From NCBI RefSeq assembly GCF_900111515.1, contig NZ_FOHS01000002.1, positions 868,001-932,000 of the forward strand: a stretch of 64,000 nt of DNA, read 5' to 3'. Origin of the DNA: Hymenobacter actinosclerus. GTDB taxonomy: Bacteria > Bacteroidota > Bacteroidia > Cytophagales > Hymenobacteraceae. This document shows, one piece after another, positions 29,629 to 39,405 of this stretch; the stretch's first letter is position 1, and every line of letters begins with the position of its first letter. Made by a program: the position numbers and the translations under genes. The notes beneath the pieces are model-generated. The model was not told the origin of the DNA and did not search any database. It saw only the letters and a list, made by a program, of their open reading frames with translations.

Positions 29629-30402
29629 ATGCAAATAACCTTTCTGGGTACGGGTACGTCGCAGGGAGTGCCCGTCATTGGGTGCTCCTGTGCCGTATGC
29701 CGCTCGGTAGATTACCGCGACAAACGCCTGCGCGTGTCGGTACACCTGCAGGTGGCGGGCAAGAGCATCGTTATCGACTCGGGCCCCGATTTCCGGCAGC
29801 AGGCCCTGCGTCAGCGAATCGACCACCTCGACGCTGTCGTGTTCACCCACGAGCACAAAGACCACACCGGCGGCCTCGACGACATCCGGGCCTACAACTT
29901 CCGGCAGCAGCAGGATATGCCCCTGCACGCCGAGCCGCGGGTGCTCACGCAGCTGCAGCAGGAGTACGCCTACATTTTTGCCGACCACAAGTACCCGGGC
30001 GTGCCCCGGGTGGAGCTGCACCCGATTGAAAGCGACACGGAGGTGTTTGAGGTGGCCGGCGTGCCGTTTCAGCCCATCCGGGCGCTGCACTACAAGCTGC
30101 CGGTGCTGGGCTACCGGGTGGGCGGGTTCACCTACATCACCGACGCCAACTACCTCAGCCCCGACTCGCTGGACCTGATGCGCGGCTCGGAAATCATCGT
30201 GCTCAATGCCCTGCGCCACGAGCAGCACATTTCCCACTTCTCGCTGCAGGAGGCCGTCGATATCCTCGAAGACTTAGCCCCCGCCCGCGGCTACCTCACC
30301 CACATCAGCCACCAGCTGGGCCGCCACCACGACGTAGAAGCCAACCTGCCCCCCAACATCCGCCTGGCCTACGACGGTTTAGTAGTGAGTAGTGAGTGGT
30401 GA
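29629..30402 (+). CDS. MBL-fold metallohydrolase (PhnP/RNase Z-like)
   Basis: A 257-aa metallo-beta-lactamase fold protein starting ITFLGTGTSQGVPVIGCSC. The metal motif HEHKDHTGGLDD is present, then TDANYL and a distal HISHQLGRHH region. It resembles the PhnP / lipoate-octanoate-associated phosphodiesterase group that cleaves cyclic or small phosphodiesters. The Cys-rich start (GCSCAVC) also occurs in PhnP-like proteins. The last six residues (VVSSEW) and the stop are encoded by the heptamer repeat at 30381, so the original C-terminus was probably replaced or trimmed. Confidence 0.88.
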   Translation: MQITFLGTGTSQGVPVIGCSCAVCRSVDYRDKRLRVSVHLQVAGKSIVIDSGPDFRQQALRQRIDHLDAVVFTHEHKDHTGGLDDIRAYNFRQQQDMPLHAEPRVLTQLQQEYAYIFADHKYPGVPRVELHPIESDTEVFEVAGVPFQPIRALHYKLPVLGYRVGGFTYITDANYLSPDSLDLMRGSEIIVLNALRHEQHISHFSLQEAVDILEDLAPARGYLTHISHQLGRHHDVEANLPPNIRLAYDGLVVSSEW

Positions 30403-30484
30403 GTGGTGAGTAGTGAGTAGTGAGTAGTGAGTAGTGAGTAGTGAGTAGTGAGTAGTGAGTAGTGAGTAGTGAGTAGTGAGTGAG
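30381..30484. repeat. rep-J heptamer minisatellite (AGTAGTG), about 14 units
   Basis: Fourteen tandem 7-nt units AGTAGTG with two AGTGGTG variants (30381-30478) plus a partial unit. Because 7 is not a multiple of 3, TAG and TGA occur in every plus-strand frame. The MBL gene ends within the fourth unit. Confidence 0.95.
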
Positions 30485-30543
30485 CTACGACCCGGGGCGA
30501 ACCGGGTTGTGGCCTGGCCCCTTAGCTTTTCCCCTTAAATCAG

Positions 30544-30909
30544 ATGAACGTTATCCGGCTCGAAGACAAGTTTGCACAGTTCACCGACCACTGGAATCCG
30601 CGGGTGATTGGGGAGCTGAACGACCAGCACATTAAAATTGCGCGGGTGCAGGGCGAGTTCATCTGGCACAACCATGCTCAGGAAGACGAGCTGTTTATGG
30701 TAGTGCGGGGCCAGCTGCTGATTGACTTCCGCGACGGTACCACGGCCGAGCTGAACCCCGGCGAGCTGTTGGTAGTGCCCCGCGGCACCGACCACCGCCC
30801 CCACTGCGCCGCCGAAACCTGGATTATGATGATCGAGCCCAAATCGACTGTGAACACCGGCGACCAGACGGCCAGCGAGCGGACCCGCACCCAGCTGGAG
30901 CAGATTTAG
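30544..30909 (+). CDS. Cupin-domain protein
   Basis: A 121-aa single-domain cupin. Motif 1 is visible as WHNHAQEDELFMVVRGQLLI (two His and a Glu as metal ligands) and motif 2 as LNPGELLVVPRGTDHRP (His). Such proteins are often isomerases, dioxygenases or sugar-binding proteins, and nothing nearby narrows this. A TAGCTTTT element (30523-30530) lies 13 nt before the ATG. Confidence 0.88.
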   Translation: MNVIRLEDKFAQFTDHWNPRVIGELNDQHIKIARVQGEFIWHNHAQEDELFMVVRGQLLIDFRDGTTAELNPGELLVVPRGTDHRPHCAAETWIMMIEPKSTVNTGDQTASERTRTQLEQI

Positions 30910-30934
30910 CCTTTGGCGGCTTGCGTTGGGCAGG

Positions 30935-31396
30935 TTAGGGTTTCTCCAGCCGGAATGTCAGCCGGAAGTCCTTCTTCGCTAGCTTATCCCGGTCGTAGTC
31001 GCCACCCCAATCTTTGTAATACACTACGTAGCGCCGGCCGTTGGCCCGGATACTAGTTGTGTCGGGGGGCAGGCTGCTGCTTATTTGCTGCTGGTCGGAC
31101 GAAGGCAGCAGGACCCGCTGGGTTTGCCCATCGGCCGCAGTAATGGCCAGCGTGGGCGAAACCAGATCGGGCAGGAAGCACCGGGCATTTTTCGGGCAAA
31201 TCCGGTAATCAAGCTCTTCCAGCAGCACCGTCAGCTCGGGCTTCGTTTCTGGGGGCAGAGTTGCCGCCTGCCGGTACTGCAGGGTGAAATCCTGACCGAA
31301 GCCGGTAGCTACTGACTTCGGCTCGGCATCGGAGCCGGACTTGTTGCAGGCGGCGAGTAGCAGCAATGCGGCCGGTAGGTAGTAGCGCGTTTTCAT
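30935..31396 (-). CDS. Lipoprotein, unknown function
   Basis: A 153-aa lipoprotein with signal YLPAALLLLAACNKSGSD (lipobox LLAAC). The mature part has two Cys (RICPKNARCFLP) that could form a disulfide and a C-terminal KDFRLTFRLEKP. No family was recognised. ATG 31396 is chosen because it starts the signal peptide. It converges on the cupin gene. Confidence 0.78.
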   Translation of the reverse strand: MKTRYYLPAALLLLAACNKSGSDAEPKSVATGFGQDFTLQYRQAATLPPETKPELTVLLEELDYRICPKNARCFLPDLVSPTLAITAADGQTQRVLLPSSDQQQISSSLPPDTTSIRANGRRYVVYYKDWGGDYDRDKLAKKDFRLTFRLEKP

Positions 31397-31577
31397 ACGG
31401 GTGAATAAACGGTAAATGGTCGGGGCAACGAGGATAGGCGCGTCTTGCCTATGGCAGGATAGCGCGCCAGGCAAAATGGTTGCACCGGTGAGGCTTGCTG
31501 AATCCTGTGTTATTTGCGCCTCAGGCTGTCGATGCCAGTACGAGCAGCGGCCACTTTAACTTGGTATTCGCTTCTCT

Positions 31578-33152
31578 ATGCCCACCAACTACTACTTCCT
31601 GCGTCAGCTCGCCCCCGCCCTCACCCACCAGCTGGCTGGCTACCGGGTGGCAACTTGCTTTTCGCAGGAGCGCGACGAACTGGTTATTGGCCTGACGAAT
31701 AGCGGCGCTGAGTTCTGGCTCCGGCTCACGCTGGCAGCCGCCGGCCCGCTGCTGGCCCTGCCCGAAACCTTTCAGCGCACCCGCCAGAACTCGGTGGATT
31801 TGCTGCCCGGCCTGCTGGGCCAGCCGGTGGCCGCCGTATCAGCCTGGCCCCACGACCGGGTGCTGCAGTTCGATTTTGTCGGCGGAGCCCGGCTCGTGCT
31901 CAAGCTCTACGGCACCCGGCCCAATGCCATCTTTCACCCCGCCGACCCGGCTGTGCCAGCCGAGCTGTTCCACCCGCGCTACCTGGCCGATGCCGACCTG
32001 CGCCCCGCTGATGTTACGGCGCCAGCCGCCGCCGTTCCGGAAGCCGACCCCACCAAAGCCTACCCCGCCCTCGGCGACCTGGGCCGGGCCTACCTGCGCA
32101 CTCTGGGCTACGACCCGGCGCCGCTGGAAACCCGGCGGGCACTGGCGCAGCAGGTGGTGACCGAGCTGGAGCAGCCCGCGGCCTACTACATCGCCCGGCT
32201 CGACAACCGCACCCGCCTGAGTTTGCTGCCGGTGGGCGAAGTGGAAGCCGAGCTGCCCGCCAACGACCCGATTGGGGCCCTGCGCCGCTTCGTGCCGCGG
32301 CTGCTGGGCCGCCAGGCCTACGAAACCGAGCTGCGCCAAGTGCGGCAGCTGCTAGAAAAGCGCGCCGACACCGCCGGTACGGCCGCCCAGCACGCCCGCC
32401 ACCGCCTGCACGCCCTCGAAAACACCAGCGGCTACCGCCAGACCGCCGACCTGATCATGGCCCACCTAAGCCAGATTCCGGCCGGTGCTTCCGAGGTGGA
32501 AGTGGAGGATTTTTACCAGCCCGGCCAGCGGCGCGTCATCAAGCTCAAGCCCACCGAAACGCCTCAGCGCACCGCCCAAAACCTGTACCGCAAGGCCAAA
32601 AACCAGCAGCGCGAAACCCGCGAGTTGGCCGAGCGCGCCGACCGCCGCGAAGCCGAAGCCTTCGGGGCCCTGGAGTTGCTGGAGGAGCTGGCCGCCCTGC
32701 CTACCGGCGAGCTACGGGCACTGCGGCAGTGGCGCAAGCAACACGGCCTCGATGCGGCTGCTGTTACTAAAGCCGCTGCCGCAGAGCTACCCTTTAAGGT
32801 GTTCGAAGACTCGGGCTTCACGATCCTGGTGGGCCGCAATGCCGCCAACAACGACCTACTGACCCAGCGCTACGCCCACAAAGACGACCTCTGGCTGCAC
32901 GCCAAGGACGTGACCGGCTCGCACGTCGTCATCCGGCAGCGGGCGGGTCAGCCGGTACCCGCGCCGGTGCTGGAGCGGGCCGCCCAGCTGGCCGCCTGGT
33001 ACTCCAAGCGCCAGCACGATTCGCTGTGCCCGGTTACTTACACGCCCAAAAAGTACGTGCGCAAGCCCCGCGGCGCCAAGCCAGGCCAGGTCGCCATCGA
33101 GCGCGAAAAGGTGCTGCTGGTGGTGCCGGCTAATCCGTTCGAGCGGGAGTAG
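31578..33152 (+). CDS. NFACT family protein (RqcH/FbpA-like)
   Basis: A 524-aa protein with an NFACT-N domain (RLVLKLYGTRPNAIFHP), a central coiled-coil segment rich in Arg/Glu (RKAKNQQRETRELAERADRR) and a C-terminal NFACT-R domain with DDLWLHAKDVTGSHVVIRQR. In bacteria RqcH rescues stalled large ribosomal subunits by adding Ala tails; related proteins were named fibronectin-binding. The divergence in the N-domain means the tailing activity is inferred only from the family. Confidence 0.87.
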   Translation: MPTNYYFLRQLAPALTHQLAGYRVATCFSQERDELVIGLTNSGAEFWLRLTLAAAGPLLALPETFQRTRQNSVDLLPGLLGQPVAAVSAWPHDRVLQFDFVGGARLVLKLYGTRPNAIFHPADPAVPAELFHPRYLADADLRPADVTAPAAAVPEADPTKAYPALGDLGRAYLRTLGYDPAPLETRRALAQQVVTELEQPAAYYIARLDNRTRLSLLPVGEVEAELPANDPIGALRRFVPRLLGRQAYETELRQVRQLLEKRADTAGTAAQHARHRLHALENTSGYRQTADLIMAHLSQIPAGASEVEVEDFYQPGQRRVIKLKPTETPQRTAQNLYRKAKNQQRETRELAERADRREAEAFGALELLEELAALPTGELRALRQWRKQHGLDAAAVTKAAAAELPFKVFEDSGFTILVGRNAANNDLLTQRYAHKDDLWLHAKDVTGSHVVIRQRAGQPVPAPVLERAAQLAAWYSKRQHDSLCPVTYTPKKYVRKPRGAKPGQVAIEREKVLLVVPANPFERE

Positions 33153-33714
33153 CGGCCAGAAAACAGCTGCCTGTTCTGCCGCTGAAAGCAAGCAAATGAG
33201 GCCCGACCAGTAAGCGGCGGTCCGGACCCCGGCCCGCTGGAGCGGGTCAGCTATTAGCTAGGTTCAAAGACTCTGACGCTACGTTAGAGCGTGTGGCCAG
33301 TTGCCTGGTGGTAGTGCGAGCCGGAGTTGAGCGCTACAGTTCATGCCTTTCCCCTAGCTGTCTACACGCTCGAACCGAAAACCCGGCCGCTGTAGGAGTG
33401 CAATTTCATTGCAGGCGTAGCAACCCACACTTAGGCAGGTGAGCGGATATTTCGCGTCCGCTCTTGAAGAACAGAAGTGTCGCCATTTTCCCCAGTTGTG
33501 CAACTTACGGCTTACAGCCAACGAATTAGCACCTGGTCGAATTTACTTCACCGGTTGAAAGGCAGGGGTAGTTCGCCTGCTTATACTATTCAAATATAAT
33601 ATTTGACTTATAGTACAAATAAGCGATAAGCACAAAATAACCAATATCATTGCAGCGCTTATCTCGCTCTTTGAGCGTCGATTAGCTTACCGTGCCACAC
33701 CCTTTCCTCTCTAT
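33153..33714. other. 562-nt gene-free region
   Basis: No supported coding sequence. It includes a 15-bp palindrome CAAATATAATATTTG (33591-33605) in an AT-rich tract, which reads as TATATTTG on the minus strand. No dispersed repeat family was recognised. Confidence 0.5.
33591..33605. promoter_or_regulatory. AT-rich 15-bp palindrome, possible operator or minus-strand promoter
   Basis: CAAATATAATATTTG is symmetric around a central base. On the minus strand it contains TATATTTG, a perfect TAnnTTTG. It lies 109 nt before the ATG of the large secreted protein. Confidence 0.35.
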
Positions 33715-36700
33715 ATGAAATTAAATTTTTACCCCCTGCGGGGGCGGGCCGCCCGTACCCGCCCCCTCTGGCACTTGCTCACTGCCTGGGTTGCCCTGAT
33801 GCTTTGTTCGACGGCCGCTTGGGCTCAGTTTCCCCGCATCGAATCATTCAAGAACGCCACCACCGAAGGCGTGGGCTTTCGTTTAGGCGGCAACCCCAAC
33901 CCGGCCGTGCTGACGGCGGCGGCCGGCGGTACAGATGCCAACGGCGCCGGCTACCTGCGCCTGACCAACAATACCACCGATCAGGCTGGCTTTGCCATCG
34001 ACAGAGCCTCTTTCCGGGCGCCGGAAGGCTTTAGCATCTCGTTTGAATTCTTCTCCTACGGCGGTACCGGGGCCGATGGCTTTTCGGTTTTTCTGGTTGA
34101 TGCCGACAAGACCTCGGCCGAGGCCTTTACCAGCGGTGCTTCGGGCGGCTCGTTGGGCTACGCGCAAAAAACAGTTAGCCCCATCAGCGACGGCGTGCCC
34201 AACGGCTACATCGGCATTGGTATTGACGAGTTTGGCAACTATGCCAACCCGACCGAGGGCCGCGTGGATGGTCCTGGCTCCCGCCCCGACGCCGTATCGT
34301 TGCGCGGCCCCGGCAACGGCCGCGGCACCACCGATTACCCGTTTGTAGCCGGCGGCACCACCCTGCCCTTCAGCCTGGATGTGGCTACCGTCCGGGCTCA
34401 GCAGGGTTCCGATGATTTCCGGCGGGCCTACATCTACGTGCTGCCGCAGCCCGACGGCACCTACCAGATTACTGTGCGCATCCAGAATGGCAACGCCGTT
34501 ACCACGGCCATTGAGCGGGTGCGCGTGGCCACGCCGCCGCCAAGGCTGCGCATTGGCTTTGCCGGCTCCACCGGGGGCAGCACCAACTTCCACGAAATCC
34601 GCAACCTGGCCATCATTCAGGCCCCGGTGGCCAACGACGACGTGGCGGCCACGGTGTACGGCGTGCCGGTAACGCTCAACATCCTCAGCAACGATGTCGC
34701 CCAGGGCAGCAACCTCGCCCCGGCCACCGTCGACCTCGACCCCACAACCACGGCCATCGACAATGCCTTTACTGTGGCCGGCAAGGGCACATTTATGCGC
34801 GACGCCAACGGCGTAGTGACGTTTACGCCCGTCGCAACTTTTGCCGGCGTGGTAACCATTCCGTACACCGTGGCGTCGGTGGTCGGCGACCTGTCGAACC
34901 CGGCCAACATCACCATCATCGTGAAGGGGGCCGACGTGGCCACGAGCGTGAGCGGCCCGACGGCGGCCAGCCCCGGCTCGGCGGTACTCTACACCATCAA
35001 TACCAGCAACCTGGGCACCGAAACGAGCAACAACATCGTGCCCAGCATTCAGCTGCCGGCCAACCTGACGGGCGTCGTGGTTTCCGGCGGCAGCTACAAC
35101 GCGGCTTCCGGCCTCGTTACGTTCGCCACGGTTGCCAGCCTGGCTCCCGGCGCGCCCAGCATCGTGAACACGGTGCGGTTTACGGCCCCGGCCAACGGCT
35201 CGGTAACGGGCACGGCGGGCGTTACGCTGAGCACGCCCGACCCGGTGCTGAGCAACAACACGGCCGCCATCACGACGGTGGTGCAGGGCAACGCCAACGC
35301 GGCCACCGCCTGCGCCACGCCCGGCAAGGACGGCCCGGGCGCCCTGACCAGCACTTCGGGGGCTCCTAACACCTACTTCCCGGGCAGCGCCACCACGGTC
35401 ATGAGCGCGACCAGCATCACGGTGGGCGCGGCGGTGGGCGCCACGCCCATCGCGAAGGGCGACCTGGTGATGATTATCCAGATGCAGGGCGCCAACCTGA
35501 ACACGGCTAATGATGCCAACTACGGCAGCGTTACGGCAGCCACCTTCACGGCGGGCTTCTACGAGTACGCCATTGCCACCAACAGCGTGCCCGCCACCGG
35601 CGGCACCCTGACGGTTGACAGGGCCCTGACCCGCATTTACGAGCGGGCTAACTACACCGACGGCACCAACCCCACCGGCCAGCGCCGTTTCCAGGTGGTG
35701 CGGGTGCCCCAGTATTCGTCCCTGACGGTAACGGGCACGGTAACCGGCGCGGCCTGGAACGGCGAAACCGGCGGCATTCTGGCCCTCGACGTGGCCGGCC
35801 AGACCACCTTCGCCGGCAACGGCCGGCTGGACATGACCGGCAAAGGCTTCCGCGGCGGCGGGGCCCGACAGTACACCGGGGTCAGCTCCGGCTACCGCAC
35901 TGACGACTACCGCAACATCGCCAGCACGACGACTACGGGCGTACACGGCGCTAAGGGTGAAGGCTGGGCCGGCACCCCCCGGTTCGTGTGGAACGGCACC
36001 GGCGTAACCGATACCGGTGTGGAAGGCTACCGCAACGGCAGCGTGGGCCGGGGCGCGCCTGGCAACGCCGGCGGCGGGGGCACCGATAACCAGCTGCCCA
36101 CTAACACCGGCAACGCGGGCGGCGGCGGCGGCGGCAATGCGGCGGCCGGCGGGCTGGGCGGCTTCAACCGTAACGCCGGCTCGGGTACCCAGGCACTGGG
36201 CGGGGCCAGCGTTGCCAGCAGCATCAGCCGCTGGTTTATGGGTGGCGGCGGCGGCGCGGGTTCTACCGAGCAAGCCGGCACCCAGAGCAGCGGCGGCGTA
36301 GGCGGCGGCATCGTAGTATTGCGCACCAGCCTGCTCAGTGGCACCGGCCAACTCCGGGCCGATGGCAGCGGCGCTCCTACGGCCGGTTTGGCCACTAACT
36401 ACACCAACGGCGGCGGCGGCGGCGGCGCGGGCGGCACGGTAGTGCTGCTGGCCAGCAACACCTCGGGCTTCGCCAACATGACACTCAGCGCGGCTGGCGG
36501 CGACGGCGGCAATGCCCGTACGGGCAAGAACGACGACGACTACGGCCCCGGCGGAGGTGGCGGCGGCGGCTTCGTGTTCGCCAACAGCTCCAGTGGCACC
36601 CGCGACGTTAGCGGCGGCGCCAATGGCCTCACGGAGCGGGGTCGGGCGGCCGACGCCAATTCCGCTACGGCGGGCACCGGCGGCACGGCCGTAGTTAATG

Positions 36701-37821
36701 CTACCGAGCCGGCCGTCCTCATCAGCGCGGCCAATGGCTGCTTGCCGTCATTGTCGGTGGCGCTGGCTACTTCTACGCCCAACGTGCAGCGCACTGGTGA
36801 TGCCAGCAGCAGCGTGAACCCGGCCACCTATACGCTCACGGTTTCCAACACCGGCGGCCAGGCCGACAATGTAGCCATCCTGGTGGCCCTGGCCAACAAC
36901 ATCTTCGGCTACGACGCCACGTTCACGCCCGTTATCACGTTGCAAAGAGCCGATGGCAGCACCAGTTCCCTTTCTACTACCCGGCCCGGCGCGGGCGTCA
37001 GCCAGGCGCAGTTCGGCGATGCCAGCCTGAGCATTCCGGCCGGGGCCACGCTCTCCATCACGTTTAGGGCAACCATTGCGGCCGCGGCCCAGAACAGCTT
37101 CGCTTACCAGGCCAACGCCACGGTTACCTACAACGACCCGTTCCGCACCACTGCCACCGGCACCATAACGCCGGGCGGCAACTACGCCAACACGGCGGCC
37201 CTGGGCGCGGCCGGCGGCAGCAACTACTCGGCTTCATCTTCCACCAACGAAGACGTAACCATTACCAAACCCCTGCCGGTTACGCTCACGGCTTTCAATG
37301 CTATAGCCAGCGGCCACGACGCGGTGCTGACCTGGGCCACGGCTACCGAGTTAAACAACGACCGGTTCGAGCTGGAGCGCAGCTTCGATGGAGCCACTTT
37401 CGAAACCATTGGCTCCCAGCAGGGCCAGGGCACTGCTGCCGTCGCGACCAACTACCGCTACGTAGATGCCGGCGCGGCCCGCCTGACGGCCAAGCTGCTC
37501 TACTACCGCCTGCGCCAGGTTGATACGGATGGCACCAGCACCTATTCCAAGGTGCGCACGGTGCAGTTTGAGCGCCGCAAGGCCACGGCCGGCCTCTACC
37601 CTAACCCGCAGCAGGGCCGCTTCACGCTCGATTTGCTTGATCTGCCCGCAGGGTCATATCAAGTTGATATCCTGGACCTGACTGGGCGGCAGGTATTGCG
37701 CACCCAGCTCAGCGGCGGTCAGGAGCATTCGGTACTTGTGCCCACGCTGCCCCAAGGCTCTTACATCGTAAGAGTAAGTGGCCAGACGGTTAACATTACC
37801 CTGCCGATGACGCGCAACTAA
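33715..37821 (+). CDS. T9SS-secreted multidomain lectin-like protein
   Basis: A 1368-aa protein with a signal peptide (LTAWVALMLCSTAAWAQ). An L-type-lectin-like domain follows at about residues 40-300 (EGFSISFEFFSYGGTGADGF, GYIGIGIDEFGNY), then Ig-like/DUF11-type beta domains (about 305-520 and 1020-1175), a Gly-rich region (about 770-990 with GGGGG runs) and a C-terminal T9SS type A sorting domain (AGLYPNPQQGRFTLDLLDLP, then GSYIVRVSG). The T9SS tail means export across the outer membrane with cell-surface attachment or release. The lectin domain suggests binding to glycans, for adhesion. No partner genes sit beside it; two hairpins follow. Confidence 0.9.
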   Translation: MKLNFYPLRGRAARTRPLWHLLTAWVALMLCSTAAWAQFPRIESFKNATTEGVGFRLGGNPNPAVLTAAAGGTDANGAGYLRLTNNTTDQAGFAIDRASFRAPEGFSISFEFFSYGGTGADGFSVFLVDADKTSAEAFTSGASGGSLGYAQKTVSPISDGVPNGYIGIGIDEFGNYANPTEGRVDGPGSRPDAVSLRGPGNGRGTTDYPFVAGGTTLPFSLDVATVRAQQGSDDFRRAYIYVLPQPDGTYQITVRIQNGNAVTTAIERVRVATPPPRLRIGFAGSTGGSTNFHEIRNLAIIQAPVANDDVAATVYGVPVTLNILSNDVAQGSNLAPATVDLDPTTTAIDNAFTVAGKGTFMRDANGVVTFTPVATFAGVVTIPYTVASVVGDLSNPANITIIVKGADVATSVSGPTAASPGSAVLYTINTSNLGTETSNNIVPSIQLPANLTGVVVSGGSYNAASGLVTFATVASLAPGAPSIVNTVRFTAPANGSVTGTAGVTLSTPDPVLSNNTAAITTVVQGNANAATACATPGKDGPGALTSTSGAPNTYFPGSATTVMSATSITVGAAVGATPIAKGDLVMIIQMQGANLNTANDANYGSVTAATFTAGFYEYAIATNSVPATGGTLTVDRALTRIYERANYTDGTNPTGQRRFQVVRVPQYSSLTVTGTVTGAAWNGETGGILALDVAGQTTFAGNGRLDMTGKGFRGGGARQYTGVSSGYRTDDYRNIASTTTTGVHGAKGEGWAGTPRFVWNGTGVTDTGVEGYRNGSVGRGAPGNAGGGGTDNQLPTNTGNAGGGGGGNAAAGGLGGFNRNAGSGTQALGGASVASSISRWFMGGGGGAGSTEQAGTQSSGGVGGGIVVLRTSLLSGTGQLRADGSGAPTAGLATNYTNGGGGGGAGGTVVLLASNTSGFANMTLSAAGGDGGNARTGKNDDDYGPGGGGGGGFVFANSSSGTRDVSGGANGLTERGRAADANSATAGTGGTAVVNATEPAVLISAANGCLPSLSVALATSTPNVQRTGDASSSVNPATYTLTVSNTGGQADNVAILVALANNIFGYDATFTPVITLQRADGSTSSLSTTRPGAGVSQAQFGDASLSIPAGATLSITFRATIAAAAQNSFAYQANATVTYNDPFRTTATGTITPGGNYANTAALGAAGGSNYSASSSTNEDVTITKPLPVTLTAFNAIASGHDAVLTWATATELNNDRFELERSFDGATFETIGSQQGQGTAAVATNYRYVDAGAARLTAKLLYYRLRQVDTDGTSTYSKVRTVQFERRKATAGLYPNPQQGRFTLDLLDLPAGSYQVDILDLTGRQVLRTQLSGGQEHSVLVPTLPQGSYIVRVSGQTVNITLPMTRN

Positions 37822-37846
37822 GCAACTGCACTACTGGTGCAATACC

Positions 37847-37879
37847 AACGCCCTCCGCACAATGTGCGGGGGGCGTTTT
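37847..37879 (+). terminator. Terminator after the T9SS protein
   Basis: AACGCCCTCCGCAC pairs with GTGCGGGGGGCGTT around a 3-nt loop, followed by TTGC. Confidence 0.8.
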
Positions 37880-37911
37880 GCATGGGTTTCACCACATACC
37901 ATTTAATGCGA

Positions 37912-37945
37912 AACGGCCCCGGTAGCTATTGCTACCGGGGCCGTT
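37912..37945. terminator. Bidirectional hairpin terminator facing ffh
   Basis: AACGGCCCCGGTAGC pairs perfectly with GCTACCGGGGCCGTT around a 4-nt loop. It lies between two convergent genes. Confidence 0.85.
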
Positions 37946-38005
37946 ATAATGGGTCCACAAAATCTGTAAGGCGAGGCCTAATCCATTACCATACTTATCT
38001 GTGGT

Positions 38006-39355
38006 CTAGCGCAAGGGGCCTTTCATGCCCATCATTTTGGCCATCTGGGCCATGCCACCCTTGGTGCTGCTCATCTTGTTCATGGTGCGCATTACCTTGC
38101 GCATGTCCTCGAACTGCTTCATCAGGGCGTTTACTTGCTGAATATCAGTGCCCGAGCCCAGGGCCAGGCGGCGGCGGCGCGAGCCGTTGAGCAGCTCGGG
38201 CTGGGCGCGCTCCTTGGGCGTCATGCTCTTGATAATGGCCTCGATGGGCTTGAAGGCGTTGTCGTCGATTTCCACGTCCTTCATGGCCTTGCCCATGCCC
38301 GGAATCATGCCCACCAGGTCTTTGATGTTGCCCATCTTCTTGATCTGCTCCAGCTGGGAAAGGAAGTCGTCGAAGTTGAACTGGTTTTTGCGGATTTTCT
38401 GGTTGATGCGCTTGGCTTCTTCCTCGTCGAACTGCTGCTGCGCGCGCTCGACCAGCGAAATCACGTCGCCCATGCCCAGGATGCGCTGGGCCATGCGGTC
38501 GGGGTAGAACAGGTCCAGCGCCTCCATCTTCTCGCCCGTCGAGATGAACTTGATGGGCTTCTCGACCACCGCCCGGATGCTGAGGGCCGCGCCGCCGCGC
38601 GAGTCGCCGTCGAGCTTGGTGAGCACCACGCCGTCGAAGTTGAGGCGGTCGTTGAAGGTTTTGGCCGTGTTCACCGCGTCCTGGCCCGTCATCGAGTCCA
38701 CCACGAACAGGGTTTCGCCGGGGTTCACGGCCCGCTTCACCTGCTCGATTTCGGCCATCATCTGCTCATCGACGGCCAAGCGGCCGGCGGTGTCGATGAT
38801 GACGACCTTCTTGTTGTTTTTTCGCGCAAACTCAATGGCATTGCGCGAAATATCCACCGGATTTTTGTTCTCCGGCTCCGAGTACACATCGACGCCCACC
38901 TGCTCGGCCAGCACTTTCAGCTGGTCGATGGCGGCGGGGCGGTACACGTCGCAGGCTACGAGCAGCACCTGGCGGCCCTGCTTTTTGAGGTGGTTGGCCA
39001 GCTTGCCGGCGAAGGTGGTTTTGCCCGAGCCCTGCAAACCCGAAAGCAGAATCACGGCCGGGTCGCCCTTCACCTGAATGTCCTGCTTTTCGCCGCCCAT
39101 GAGCTGGGTGAGCTCATCGTAGACGATTTTGGTCATCAGCTGGCCCGGCGACACCGCTACCAACACGTCGCGGCCCATGGCCTCATCCTTGATTTTGTCG
39201 GTGACTTCCTTGGCGACTTTGTAGTTGACGTCGGCGTCGACCAAAGCCCGGCGGATTTCCTTGACCGTGGCGGCGACGTTGATTTCGGTGATGCTGCCCT
39301 GGCCTTTAAGCGTCTTAAAGGCCTTATCGAGCTTGGTTGAGAGGTTATCGAACAT
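38006..39355 (-). CDS. ffh: Signal recognition particle protein Ffh (SRP54)
   Basis: A 449-aa SRP54 GTPase. The NG domain shows the P-loop GLQGSGKTTFAGKLA, DTAGRLAVDEQ and TKLDGDSRGGAALS. The C-terminal M domain is methionine-rich (MRKVMRTMNKMSST, ending MMGMKGPLR) and binds signal sequences and the 4.5S RNA. It targets nascent membrane proteins to the translocon. Length and motifs are normal. Confidence 0.97.
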   Translation of the reverse strand: MFDNLSTKLDKAFKTLKGQGSITEINVAATVKEIRRALVDADVNYKVAKEVTDKIKDEAMGRDVLVAVSPGQLMTKIVYDELTQLMGGEKQDIQVKGDPAVILLSGLQGSGKTTFAGKLANHLKKQGRQVLLVACDVYRPAAIDQLKVLAEQVGVDVYSEPENKNPVDISRNAIEFARKNNKKVVIIDTAGRLAVDEQMMAEIEQVKRAVNPGETLFVVDSMTGQDAVNTAKTFNDRLNFDGVVLTKLDGDSRGGAALSIRAVVEKPIKFISTGEKMEALDLFYPDRMAQRILGMGDVISLVERAQQQFDEEEAKRINQKIRKNQFNFDDFLSQLEQIKKMGNIKDLVGMIPGMGKAMKDVEIDDNAFKPIEAIIKSMTPKERAQPELLNGSRRRRLALGSGTDIQQVNALMKQFEDMRKVMRTMNKMSSTKGGMAQMAKMMGMKGPLR

Positions 39356-39405
39356 CGGGTGATGTGGTGGTTACTGATGGAATGACGGGCAAGCTCACTT
39401 ATTTA

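Noticed and set aside
30381..30484. Heptamer array considered as a replication origin iteron set
   Set aside because: No DnaA box cluster, no replication gene nearby, and the array is continuous with a gene's stop codon.
33883..36351. 822-aa open frame on the minus strand opposite the T9SS protein
   Set aside because: Low-complexity Ala/Gly/Val/Arg-rich translation with no motifs. It mirrors the strong codon bias of the real plus-strand gene.
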